From the NCBI GenBank assembly GCA_032433595.1, contig JASWJB010000024.1, positions 1 to 64,000 on the forward strand: a DNA stretch of 64,000 bases, in the 5' to 3' direction. The first letter of the stretch is position 1. The number at the start of each line of letters is the position of its first letter. Shown here one piece after another: positions 11,143-20,442 of the stretch. The DNA comes from Conoideocrella luteorostrata (taxonomy: Eukaryota > Ascomycota > Sordariomycetes > Hypocreales > Clavicipitaceae). The translations under genes were made by a program, and so were the position numbers. The notes beneath the pieces were generated by a model that was not told the DNA's origin, ran no database searches, and was given only the letters and a program-made list of their open reading frames with translations.

Positions 11143-13172
11143 GACATAGGCGGGGATATATCAAAACAATAAGTGTATTTGGATCGAGTCAGGTCTAAAA
11201 TTACAGAATAGAATTGCCAAAAATCCGTCCGGACTGTCCTTCTTTTTAATTCTACTATAGTTGTTGGAATCCTCCGTCAAGCACAATAGGAAGCTCGGAG
11301 CAAGTCGCGTGGTCGCCTTGTGGCCATGGTATTTATACGACGATATCAGGGCTTCCACCTTGACTTGTTTTCCTCTTCTTTGATAGACAGAGACTATTAA
11401 ATATATTGCATTGCATTTTGATTGCTTGGTATCGAAACCCTATGCAACACCCTGTGCAACCCACAATAGCACATTTCTTATCTAAAATACGGGAGGATTG
11501 GTTGTGACTGACTTCGTCTCAGCTTCAAACAAATATTGCCATGTGAAATGTTATGAGCGTCGTCTTCTGTTGGAATTGATAGGAGAGGTTCAACAATGTT
11601 TGCATTCATGGGACCAGCTGTGTTACTGAGATGATTGATCCAGAATCCCTCGTCTGACGGCCTCGTCCAAATCCCCCTATAAATACCCCTATAATCTGAG
11701 ACACTTCCGTCCTGAATTCCTGCCTTAGGCCCAGAGGCCACGTAACCTTTCTTGCACGGCCCGTGTATCCACACATCCGGTCCACACACATACCCGTGTA
11801 ATGCATGTGTTGCAGTTAGCGCTTCCGTTTTCTGATTCGCTCTAGGGCCCCCATCACGTGGTCTTGTAAGCTGACGTCAGCCCACCCGCCCGCCAACCAT
11901 CTCAACACCTTTCATGTCACTCCTCCTTCAACATATAAGTACCTCTGCCTACACTAGCAATGTTCAAAATTCACTCGACTCTTCCATTTCACTCCTTCTC
12001 CGCGCCCCCTTATCGTTCCGTAATGACATAACCTACCAATAAAAAAAATCCCGCATTCAGCAGCAGCGGCGCACGCGCATACACGTGCACCGCCAAAGCG
12101 GCTGACTCCATGCAAACAACAAGAAGACCAAGCACGACAGCACAACCGACCGACCGACCGACAGACAGACAAACCTTGCCTCACTAGGAGGTGCCGCTGC
12201 GACCACCATCGAGTGCGAAGATTTCATGTGCCGTGTCCCTATGGCTGCTTCGTTTCGCCAGAGTGCTCCTGTGATCAGTACAAGTTTCTATGCATTGAAG
12301 TCGGCAAGAAAGGATACCAAAACACTCGGCTGAACAACCTCTCAACATCCCGTCTCGCCTATTCTAGAGTTTCGGAAGAGCTCAGTCAGTGAAAAGCGGT
12401 CAGGAAGTATGGCACAAGACTAAAGCTATTGCATCCATCATGAGCTGGCTGACCGTCAACACGACGTCATTTCGCAACCTTTACCAAGAATGGAGACACA
12501 AGCCGACTTTGCATGCTATCTAGAGCCCCCAAACCTCGTATCTCCTGCATGACCAACGAGACCCCATTATTTGACCGACATTGGCCCCAAATATGCGACC
12601 ATGGCGCCCTTTTGTTGTGCTCGTGACGTGGTTGCATGTTCGTTATCCAATTGGCACTTGTAGTCAAATGGGGATTGATCAAATGGATGTAACGGCGGGT
12701 GGCGGCTTCTTATCTGCTGAGACATGGGCTTGGATTGCAGGCTCGCCGATTGGGGACATCCCGTCAGCTATTACTCCTCTGGTTGGGTTACGCCATTTGT
12801 TTGGAGAAGGCAAGGACTTTTGGCACGATAACACCAGGATCTAAGCCCCAGCTCATGGGTTTGGCTTTTGATTTAGTTACATGTTGGGATGCTGCCTTTG
12901 ATCGATGTATTTGAGGCATTTCTCTAGGGTGGAGTTGGCAATGGCACACGTTGGATGGATGTATGGCAAAAGGGGACAAGGCAATGAAGGACGGTGTTAC
13001 TGGTAAGAGCTGAAATAATGTGTGAACACAAAACTATTTAAACCCGGCTTTGTCCAGATTTTTTCCAACTCTCTTGTTCCTTCAACACATCCACCTTCCT
13101 TCATGTTCTCCTGTCCATTATATATATTCACATTCATCCATTGAACCATATCAACCGATAGTCAATCACAAC
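11143..13172. other. 2-kb spacer with a possible orphan core promoter
   Basis: No coding gene supported. A TATA-like ACATATAAGT near 11932 is followed by a strongly pyrimidine-rich stretch to about 12010, as in fungal 5' leaders, but only short frames follow. A CGAC/CAGA microsatellite lies at about 12147-12172. A noncoding transcript or an unrecognised multi-exon gene is possible. Confidence 0.4.
13035..13042 (+). promoter_or_regulatory. TATA-like box TATTTAAA
   Basis: TATTTAAA followed by CCCGG, about 130 bp before the ATG at 13173. The same ATTTAAACCCG string precedes the orphan gene at 17176, suggesting a similar core promoter. Confidence 0.5.
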
Positions 13173-14054
13173 ATGTACAGCGCAGCACCACAGTCACCGA
13201 TTGTTTCTGGGCGTGCTGTTGTCCGCAGCATGGACTTGAGTGATGCCGCTCTAGGACGACAATCTAATGCTCAGCACAACTCAACTCGCAGGGGACCTCT
13301 TAGTCCTCTACCAGGTCAATTCGAACTTGCAGCAAACAATGCACCGATGCCAAATGCCAGCGATGACGCACCTTGCACTGCTGATGATGATGCTTCCGTG
13401 ACCACAGTTGCCTCAAACATTGGTCCCGAAAAGTTTGAAGTAGCCCGCCGTGAGTATGAGCAGGCTGTCCGGGCGCTTCGCGAACGTTATGTATCACGTG
13501 AGTAAAGTATTGCCTTTTGTCTTTTCACTCGTTGAGTGGCTCTTCACTAAACTATGCCAGCGACATCGGAATACGTTCGTTACAGCCACGGTTCCCGAGC
13601 TTCGCCTCAAGTTGGCAACCATGAAAGGTCAGAGGAGTCCTATTTCCCCTCGCAAAGAGCATTGCAATGCACGGGAAGTCTAGCTCAAAAACGTAAAGTA
13701 CCTCCTCAGACCTTTAGTCAGGAAGGTTCCAGAGAACCGGAAAATTCATCAAGTTTTCTTGCATCAATCCGAACATGGCGGCAAAATGGCGGGAAGCGAC
13801 GTCGTCATGAAACCTACTTTCAACTCGATGAGCTTAAAGATGTGAGGCGAGATAAAAAGGGCAAGATTCAGTTCCTTGCTATGTGGAAACCAATCTGGGT
13901 CTCATTAAATGACTTAAGGGGAGACCAGGCTCTTGAAGCAGCAAGAGAACTAATTGTCAACAATTATGGTGAGAGTGTATGGATCGAGGTATCTGATGGC
14001 TGGGACGCTATGGAACCTTACGCGAAGGATCGCATAGAGTACGAAGCTGCTTAG
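13173..14054 (+). CDS. Chromodomain-like small nuclear protein
   Basis: Two exons (13173-13497 and 13561-14054; intron GTGAGT...CCAG) give about 272 aa. The N-terminal half is Ser/Pro-rich and polar, ending in a short charged helix (EVARREYEQAVRALRERY). The C-terminal 90 residues carry a basic run KRRRHE, then FQLDELKDVRRDKKGKIQFL and WKPIWVSLNDLRG. This resembles the chromodomain three-strand/helix layout (ILD-R---KG---YLVKWKG---TWEP). Family assignment is tentative because the aromatic cage cannot be confirmed by eye. It may act in chromatin or be a domesticated transposon chromodomain. No neighbour explains it. Confidence 0.55.
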
Positions 14055-14773
14055 ATTGTTTTAGTTCATGATTCAATTGGAAATTAGTTCTTACCTGAAA
14101 GTTGAACAGTTGTTAGTGCTTCTTGGCCCTTTGTTTGAGTTGTCTTTCCATAGCGATGATTTTCCCATGGACTTAGATTTAGTTTCTTGTTGTGTCGATC
14201 TTGATACTTCAACCGAGAATAAAACTGGTGATGAAGTTCATAACTATTTTAATCCATTACTGCCGCCGCTGCTGCTGCATTATCGCGATCAGAGAGTGCT
14301 GGTGGCCAACCACTGCGCGGCGAAGATTTAGCTAATATCTAGTGGCGATACCGGCGTACGACGTCGCGAGCGGAACTCTCTTTGCTTAGCGTTTTCTCGC
14401 CTAGTCATGCCCGAATCAAATACAGATATAATCCTTGCTCGGCATAGTTGACTGCATTTTGATGGAATTGTGATTTATTTGAAGATGAAGTACGGAGTAT
14501 GAAAGATTACAATGTGTGACGCGATGACGCGCTAGTTATAACCACATTTGCGCCCCTACTCGAGTCGCGCGGAAGAATTGGGTCTCTGCTGCTCTGTTAT
14601 TGCATGGGCAGTGGAGTTCAGAAGTATTGTACATCTTAGTCAGATGCAGATCAGTCGACTAGACTTTATTCGCTGGTACTGCTTTGCACATATTTCTACA
14701 TAATGGGAACTTCGCGGGCTCAACTGAACAGATTTACCGCAGCGACTAGCATAGCATTTAAATTCATTTAGGG
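14055..14773. other. Spacer between convergent genes
   Basis: Nothing supported. An 87-codon open frame at 14068-14331 has no domain and lies directly 3' of the chromodomain-like gene. It is probably 3' UTR or chance. Confidence 0.4.
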
Positions 14774-15415
14774 CTAGAATAAGGGCTCTTCCTGCTGTTT
14801 CCTACCTCCAGGAAGCCAAACAAGCTTAAATAGAAAGTACAGGCTAAAAGACACTAGAAGAAATCCGCTAGTGACACCAGCGGTTATAAACGCCATCAGC
14901 GACCACTGTCCATCCTGCATCGTATATACGTAGAGTAAAGTAGAAGCCAATCCTGTAGCTGAGTTTATACTAACAGGACTTAGCCAGAATAAAATCAGCT
15001 GATGGTATTTAATTTCTATACAGCAGAAAAAAACATACCCCATGATTGCTCGATTGACCCATTCGAGATGGTGGCGCCAGTGCCATGACAGTAGAGTGAG
15101 CCCAGTAGTTGCCACTAAACAGAGGGCACCTGCAATGCCTATCAGCGGCACATGTCGCACTGCCGTGAGGGTGACTTCGCCGGCGACTCCGGCTTTCCCT
15201 AGCGTGTCAAGGTAGCGTGCCGAAGTATAGGAAGTAGGGGAAATTAGGAAGCTAGCGAGTAAGAGCCACGACAGTATCGCTGCACATACACTGTAGCGTA
15301 AAGCAACGTTTTCGTCTGCTTGAGCAGTCGGGCCATCCCCTTGTGAGCCCAACCTTTTGGTGCTTGTTTTTTGTGCACGGACAGGGCGCCAATCTGGCCC
15401 GTTAGCATACGACAT
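14774..15415 (-). CDS. Small multi-pass membrane protein, unknown
   Basis: Starts at ATG 15415. Removing a 69-bp intron (15038-14970, GTATGT...GTTAG) joins RAIMG to INSATG and gives about 190 aa. The intron is a multiple of three without a stop, so an unspliced 214-aa form is also open. About four hydrophobic segments are visible: YSVCAAILSWLLLASFLIS, PLIGIAGALCLVATTGLTLL, a short one near LASTLLYVYTM, and FITAGVTSGFLLVSFSLYFLF. The N-terminal tail of about 45 residues is polar and the C-terminus is basic/acidic (GGRKQQEEPLF). I do not recognise the family. Confidence 0.6.
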   Translation of the reverse strand: MSYANGPDWRPVRAQKTSTKRLGSQGDGPTAQADENVALRYSVCAAILSWLLLASFLISPTSYTSARYLDTLGKAGVAGEVTLTAVRHVPLIGIAGALCLVATTGLTLLSWHWRHHLEWVNRAIMGYVFFCCIEIKYHQLILFWLSPVSINSATGLASTLLYVYTMQDGQWSLMAFITAGVTSGFLLVSFSLYFLFKLVWLPGGRKQQEEPLF

Positions 15416-15906
15416 TCTGAGCCTGGCGGAGGGGGGGGGTTTTTTATCGCCAACGAGGAAGAAGAACATGCGGGTTATCTTTAAACAAGTTCCTCTTAAT
15501 TATATGTGTTGGGACTACATAATTACGATTCGCGATTCCCGGAACCTGTTTCCAATTTGACCGCCGACGAATTTGCTTTGGGGCAGCCCTATAGTGCAAT
15601 TTAGCATATTCACGCCTATTCTCCCCGAATAGGGTTTCCTCTGCATAGCTTTGCACTAAGCTTACTTAATTGTAACAACACCAGAGCTCAAGACACATCA
15701 AAAGCTTTTCCTTATTAAATTAAGGCGCTCAGGACTAAGAACCACTATTTAATCTAAGTAAGAGACTATTGTTTAAACAATTAAAAAATCACCGTAAATC
15801 TTATCTAGGTAGACTAGCAAAGTTTGTTAATTAATTTTTGTGCTATATACAATGCAATTAGTCTTCGGACTATACACTTTAAAACAATTTATCTACCGTC
15901 TTGCTC
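15416..15906. other. AT-rich spacer
   Basis: AT-rich, with a G8 run at about 15430-15437. No gene or structured element recognised. It probably includes the membrane gene promoter and the 3' end of the MADS-like gene. Confidence 0.4.
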
Positions 15907-16287
15907 TTACGGCCTTTGTGCTTTCCCCCGAAGAGTGTGCGGTGTATGTTTACGAGGCAATGGGTACGTCTGTTGCTGCCAAAAAGGTTAGAAAGGATCA
16001 AAATTAGTTATTGCTGTACCTACAACGCTTTGCTCAGTAAGAGGCCAGGTATCAGACGTTTCGGACTCGTAGATGTCCAGACGGCCTTGCAATCGAACCG
16101 CAAGATACACTTGGGCACCACATAAATGGCGGATCTCGTCACATTTTCGAATAAGCGTCTCCCGGCGCTTTGATGCTTTATTTCGAAGGAGTGTAATGCG
16201 TTTCTTAGCCGGATGATCGGTAGTAAACGCTGCAGGGCTGGTAGGTGCATTGTGAAGCAGATGGGTGTCCTGTTGGTCATTGGCCAT
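15907..16287 (-). CDS. Small MADS/SRF-like protein
   Basis: ATG at 16287. Exon 16287-16024 joins 15975-15907 through an intron (GTAGGT...CTAACCTTTTTGGCAG), giving about 110 aa. The core KKRITLLRNKASKRRETLIR, then KCDEIRHLCGAQVYLAVRLQGRLDIYES and TWPLTEQ, follows the MADS pattern: basic helix, K-ADEL--LC, hydrophobic strand with a G-turn. The spliced tail YPLPRKHTPHTLRGKAQRP is basic. It is divergently arranged with the 146-aa gene at 17176 across an 890-bp region filled with a palindrome array. Fungal genomes carry many short MADS-like proteins of unknown role. Binding to the array is conceivable but unproven, since MADS proteins normally prefer CArG-type sites. Confidence 0.65.
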
Positions 16288-16452
16288 CTTGGTGTTGTTG
16301 TTGTTATATTTGCTCCCCTCTGAGTAAACCCGGCGTCGCTACTTAATATACTAGTTGTATTGTCATCTCACTTTATTCTGCGTTCCCGGAAACGGGTTAC
16401 GGGGGGCGTGCGACAGTGGGGCGGCATCGCGCCAAAATCAGGTGAAGCTAAA

Positions 16453-17065
16453 TTTACTAGTAAACAAGTTCTAAGGCGTAAAAAGATCATTAGGCGCGAA
16501 GGGAGTATGACTAGTAAAGACGCATAATGTTTTAATAGTGTATTTTACTTACTAGTAATTTCCAAGGGAACTAGGCTTAAGATACTAGTAAAGGACGAGA
16601 ACGCGGAAACATAATCAGTTATTACTAGTAAATGTGCAGACTGCCACAGAAGTTTACTGGTAAATACACTAGATGTGGTAGAAATTTACTAGTAAATAGC
16701 CGCGACAGGAAACGGAAAACAGTATTTACTAGTAAATCTTGTTTGAGTCGCACGAAGTTGACTAGTAATCCCTGCCCGGCCTAACTCGGACCAGCATTTA
16801 CCGGTAAACATGCAGAATACTGGATACAAAATTGGGATGAAATATTACTAGTAAATAGCTCTAAACGCTAAACAGGAGATTATCTTTTACCAGTAAACGC
16901 GCAACACTATTAAAATAGATCCAGGGTTTACTGATAAGCATCCCCAACCCATATCAGGAAACGGAAAGCGGGAGACGGGTAATTACTGGTAAATATGTAA
17001 AAGTCAGAGATGCACAAAATTTTGCTAGTAATTAGGCCTAAAAGCCGACAGCTATTACTAGGAAG
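16453..17065. repeat. Array of 16 palindromic sites, consensus TTTAC-YR-GTAAA
   Basis: Sixteen 12-bp dyads start at about 16453, 16507, 16548, 16581, 16621, 16653, 16685, 16725, 16758, 16797, 16844, 16886, 16927, 16982, 17021 and 17054. Exact TTTACTAGTAAA occurs at 16453, 16685 and 16725. Central dinucleotides are mostly TA, with TG (16653, 16982), CG (16797) and CA (16886). Centre-to-centre distances are 54, 41, 33, 40, 32, 32, 40, 33, 39, 47, 42, 41, 55, 39 and 33 bp, so most are near whole helical turns. The sequence between sites is not conserved, apart from a CAGGAAACGGAAA string present twice. This looks like a multi-site protein-binding region rather than a tandem repeat. Confidence 0.9.
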
Positions 17066-17083
17066 TGCCCGAAGGCAATAGTC

Positions 17084-17095
17084 TAAATATTTAAA
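17084..17095 (+). promoter_or_regulatory. TATA-like box TAAATATTTAAA
   Basis: Lies about 85 bp before the ATG at 17176 and about 20 bp after the last palindrome. It is followed by CCCGC as at 13043. It is the likely core promoter that the array would control. Confidence 0.55.
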
Positions 17096-17175
17096 CCCGC
17101 AGCCCTTATCTTTTGGTAACCTACCACTCCTCACCAAATCAGACAACACCACCCAGTCATATTAATACCAACAAT

Positions 17176-17616
17176 ATGTTTCACTCAACGTTCAAGGGCA
17201 AATACGCTGGTTGGAGTGCTGACAACACTGCGCTCACTGATTGCATCGGATTTGTCTGCGCAGACGGCGAAACCACGCTAAAACTGTATAAGGACGGGCA
17301 CATTGACTGGAATAGTGGCATTGGGGCCACGGCAGGCGTCATCTCCACCGTGCACACGTTTGCAAAACTAAAAGTCTTTCAACTTCAAGCCATCATATCT
17401 ACTATTGGCAAAGATAGCTTTATGACCGTGTTTGGCGCCTTAATGTCTATTGACTTTACGGGCGATATGGACTTTTCAACAATTTTAATGCTTTGCATGT
17501 TGATTGAGGGCTGCCTCATGAGAGGTCTTTGTGAGAATGCTATGCTTGAAGAGATCCAATTAGCTCTCAACTACATCGATAAATTCCGAGGTGTGCAGTT
17601 GCGTTTAGACATTTGA
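17176..17616 (+). CDS. Orphan 146-aa protein downstream of the palindrome array
   Basis: ATG 17176, single exon, 146 aa. Not recognised. The N-terminal third is soluble (FKGKYAGWSADNTALTDC, FVCADGETTLKLYKDGHIDW). The middle and end are rich in Ile, Leu, Met and Phe (TFAKLKVFQLQAII, FGALMSIDFTGDMDFSTILMLCMLIEGCLM) without a clean TM helix, suggesting an alpha/beta fold with a helical end (ENAMLEEIQLALNYIDKF). Five Cys are present. The long palindrome array directly upstream suggests tight regulation. Codon use and TATA context look like a real gene. Confidence 0.6.
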   Translation: MFHSTFKGKYAGWSADNTALTDCIGFVCADGETTLKLYKDGHIDWNSGIGATAGVISTVHTFAKLKVFQLQAIISTIGKDSFMTVFGALMSIDFTGDMDFSTILMLCMLIEGCLMRGLCENAMLEEIQLALNYIDKFRGVQLRLDI

Positions 17617-18032
17617 TGACAAGTTTTGGATATAGGGCCGGTTACACCTCAAGGAGGTCAAGTTTTGTGGGAATAACAATGGTGATCATGGAAATATGTC
17701 GCAAGGTTTCATTGAGCAAGTTACTTGATGAAATTCAGCACAATAAATCGGTAGTAAATTGTTCATTGAATAGTTTCTTCTTAATACGTATTCAGGCATC
17801 GAAGTGTGACCTTTTCTCGTATTTCACCGTTCTACGACACGTATGCAGTTAAAACTCCGTTAATATAATTCCTATCCCCCAAGTATATCGTGCCCTAAGA
17901 AGTCCTCGGTTATCAAACTGGCATTTTTTTAGGCCTTTACTTCTATTTTTTAAAAATGGACTCTTTGCAAAGTTTTGGAACAGTATATATATTACTAGTC
18001 GAGTGAAGCTACATAAGAGAAAAAGACAGTTG
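17617..18032. other. Spacer between convergent genes
   Basis: No gene supported; AT-rich, with a short TATATATATTACTAGTC stretch near 17985. It holds the 3' ends of both flanking genes. Confidence 0.4.
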
Positions 18033-19703
18033 TTAATGCTTCCAAGCCCTCCTTTGTATCTTCCTCGCCGCCTGAGCCGTTCTCGGAATTGGCTGACCTG
18101 CCTGATCACAATGGTCACGTATAACATCATCCGCAGTGCTTGTGCCCCAGGCTTGGCCCAACAGCGATTTGGAGTACAGCATAAAATCGCGGTCCTTGTC
18201 ATAGTGTGGAATCCCATAAGCATGAGTATGCCAGTACTTACCCCAAGGCATGAACAGAACGAGATTGAGCTCGAAGTCCTCCACCTCAGCTTCTCTCAAG
18301 TGCGCCGTTTTAGTGGCCGCATTCAACGTAACATTTGAGCCCTCGTTGACGTAACGATCCAACTGTTCTTTATACTTTTCTTTCGTTCCATCAACATAAT
18401 ACCCTCTTGACATGAACATGTGGTTAGAATTATTGCTTGGTAGTGCCAAAGCTAGCCAGTTTCGTCGAGTTGGGTGACGGCCAATTATATCGGCGGTTAC
18501 AATCTCCCCCGTTTCCGGATCTTCAAATTCCATCTCGTCCGCCTTCGGATCACCGTTTCCGTGAAACTTCTTTCTGACACGCCGAGCTTCCTTGCAGTCA
18601 TAAGGATCATTCTCATCATTCGTGAGCGCCGGACTAGAAAGGGGACTTGATGTATGTGACGGAACAGGGGTTGTATTCATGGAAATGTCACGGTGTTTGT
18701 TCCTCACGAACCGAACGAAGTCTTGAAGACCCTGCCATTGCTGGATTTGAGCTTCACTTTGACTCCCATTCCACCAACTGTCCCAGATATCCATTTCAGC
18801 AGCTCCTGTTATAATTCTTTGGGCCATTGCCAAATCGTTTTGGGCAAGCGCCTGATCCGCAATAAACCAAAAATGCTCCACTCCTCTCGGAACATGAGTC
18901 TTATATAATAAAGACATGCGCATCACTTCATATAAAATATCTTGAGTCGCGGCATCCAAGTTGGGAAGAAGTTTGGCTATCTCCTTATCTTGAAGTAGTT
19001 CTTTCTCCGCATCATCAAACTCAGGTTTGTTGTCGAGCCGTTCGAGCGGTTTTACGGCATCTCGTTTACCCTTTTTGTCTATTTTCCGGCTAGATAAGGT
19101 CTCGGATTTGTTCTGAAGTTTTTGAAAACGTCTAGCCAGTACGTCATTGTGTGATGAAGTTCCGTGTTTCGGATTATTGGGTTGAGACGTGGTGTTTGAC
19201 TTGTTCCAGTTCTTCTCCCGCTTGTCTTTCGAGTCGTCTGAGTCACCAGAGCGAGAGTCCTCGGAATCACCGTTCCTGGAGAGTTTTGAATTTTGACGAT
19301 CGCTGGAGCGACCACGATCTTTTCCCGTGCGACTTCTTGTCTCTCCATTTTTCGGTTTGTGGGGAACTGTACTATCTGACACAGATTCGTCACCGGAATG
19401 CCTTGAATGTTGATTTCTTCGTGAGCTGGAATGGTTCTTAGCACTGGAAGGTTTGTTTGTCTTCTTGCTGCCTTTCGTGCCTGGTTCACTCTCATCTTCC
19501 AACTCAAGTATGTACTTCTTAATATTATCTGCAGAAGGACTGGAGATTATTTTACTAATCAACCCAAACTTTTCGTCTTTACTTTTGTAGCCGACGTTGT
19601 ATTTGTCCAAACCTTGTCTTAGGTTTGTGGAACTGAAATTCTCAAAATCCGAAAATGTCAAATGAGGTGTCGCGCCGCGTGAGGCTGGCGGGGTAAGCGG
19701 CAT
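18033..19703 (-). CDS. Orphan 556-aa nuclear-type protein
   Basis: Single exon from ATG 19703. The N-terminus (TFSDFENFSSTNLRQGLDKY) has a weak SAP-like helix-turn-helix look. Residues about 75-210 are a Ser/Lys/Arg/Asp-rich disordered stretch (HSSSRRNQHSRHSGDES and similar). The C-terminal 330 residues look folded, with EKELLQDKEIAKLLPNLDAA, ALAQNDLAMAQRIITGAAEM, DIIGRHPTRRNWLALALPS and LVLFMPWGKYWHTHAYGIPH. I do not recognise this C-terminal region. It is head-to-head with the 142-aa gene at 20014 across 310 bp, so the two may share a promoter. Confidence 0.7.
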   Translation of the reverse strand: MPLTPPASRGATPHLTFSDFENFSSTNLRQGLDKYNVGYKSKDEKFGLISKIISSPSADNIKKYILELEDESEPGTKGSKKTNKPSSAKNHSSSRRNQHSRHSGDESVSDSTVPHKPKNGETRSRTGKDRGRSSDRQNSKLSRNGDSEDSRSGDSDDSKDKREKNWNKSNTTSQPNNPKHGTSSHNDVLARRFQKLQNKSETLSSRKIDKKGKRDAVKPLERLDNKPEFDDAEKELLQDKEIAKLLPNLDAATQDILYEVMRMSLLYKTHVPRGVEHFWFIADQALAQNDLAMAQRIITGAAEMDIWDSWWNGSQSEAQIQQWQGLQDFVRFVRNKHRDISMNTTPVPSHTSSPLSSPALTNDENDPYDCKEARRVRKKFHGNGDPKADEMEFEDPETGEIVTADIIGRHPTRRNWLALALPSNNSNHMFMSRGYYVDGTKEKYKEQLDRYVNEGSNVTLNAATKTAHLREAEVEDFELNLVLFMPWGKYWHTHAYGIPHYDKDRDFMLYSKSLLGQAWGTSTADDVIRDHCDQAGQPIPRTAQAARKIQRRAWKH

Positions 19704-20013
19704 CTTATGAGCTATGAAGCAATGACCTGAAGAGATGAAACAAAAACTTGTGTAAGAAAATGTAGAAGATGGTGAGTGTTGACAGAAGACCGAAATGAGC
19801 GCGGGTTCTCAGGGATATAAGTAGTAGTGGGGGTTTACCGTAAGCAGAATCAGTCTACCGAAACTAGATTCAGAAAACATGATGGAGGGGAACGTGTGCA
19901 CGTGAGGGCAACACACTTCTGCTGATAAACGATTAAAAACCTTTAAATCGACTGTAACTCTTACTTTCTATCTATTCAAACCTAAGCTGCTATAATCGCT
20001 CACCTAGACCACG
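19704..20013. promoter_or_regulatory. Shared divergent promoter region
   Basis: 310 bp between two head-to-head starts, with GTGCACGTGAGG near 19894 (an E-box CACGTG core) and AT-rich tracts. No other feature recognised. Confidence 0.4.
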
Positions 20014-20442
20014 ATGTATCGTCGCTCTCGCCCAGCAGATCTGCAGAAAAGTTGGGACAGAGAAGTCTTGAACAGGCCGCCAACCCCCTATCCTTTCTTA
20101 CCTTCGTTTGAAGGCCAGTCATTCCCAATCCTATCAAGATATAAGACAAGATCAATATACCAAGACAAAAGACGAATCTCTACTAGCGACCCACGACTGA
20201 GAGACAAACGTCCTCGACTAAAAAGAATAAGCCACTCAGCATATCTGAAAGAGATCGAAAGACATAACGATGAAATTAGTCAACGCCCAGCAGTGCCAAA
20301 AAAGGTTAAATTCTTTCTGCCAAAAGAATCGCGACTTGACGTGGATGGTGAACTTTCTATGAGGATGCAACGGCTTGGTGTGAACGATCGGATTGTTGGG
20401 GTTAAAGAAGAATGGTGTGCTACTTGTGGACGAAGACTATAG
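20014..20442 (+). CDS. Orphan 142-aa basic protein with C-terminal CxxC
   Basis: ATG 20014, single exon. Pro/Arg-rich N-terminus (RRSRPADLQKSWDREVLNRP, PPTPYPFLPSFEGQ) and very basic middle (RLRDKRPRLKRISHSAYL). The end is EEWCATCGRRL, a CxxC knuckle at the extreme C-terminus. Not recognised. Its pairing with the divergent 556-aa gene suggests co-expression. It is probably nuclear from its composition. Confidence 0.5.
   Translation: MYRRSRPADLQKSWDREVLNRPPTPYPFLPSFEGQSFPILSRYKTRSIYQDKRRISTSDPRLRDKRPRLKRISHSAYLKEIERHNDEISQRPAVPKKVKFFLPKESRLDVDGELSMRMQRLGVNDRIVGVKEEWCATCGRRL

Noticed and set aside
12147..12172. CGAC/CAGA short tandem repeats as a CRISPR-like or regulatory array
   Set aside because: Simple 4-bp microsatellite without spacers.
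14068..14331. 87-codon frame after the chromodomain-like gene
   Set aside because: Begins 14 bp after the stop of the real gene, no domain; taken as 3' UTR.
16453..17065. Array interpreted as MADS CArG boxes or as Starship captain target sites
   Set aside because: The motif is not CC(A/T)6GG. It shares TTAC with a reported captain target pattern but lacks the remaining fixed base consistently. Neither explains 16 phased dyads.
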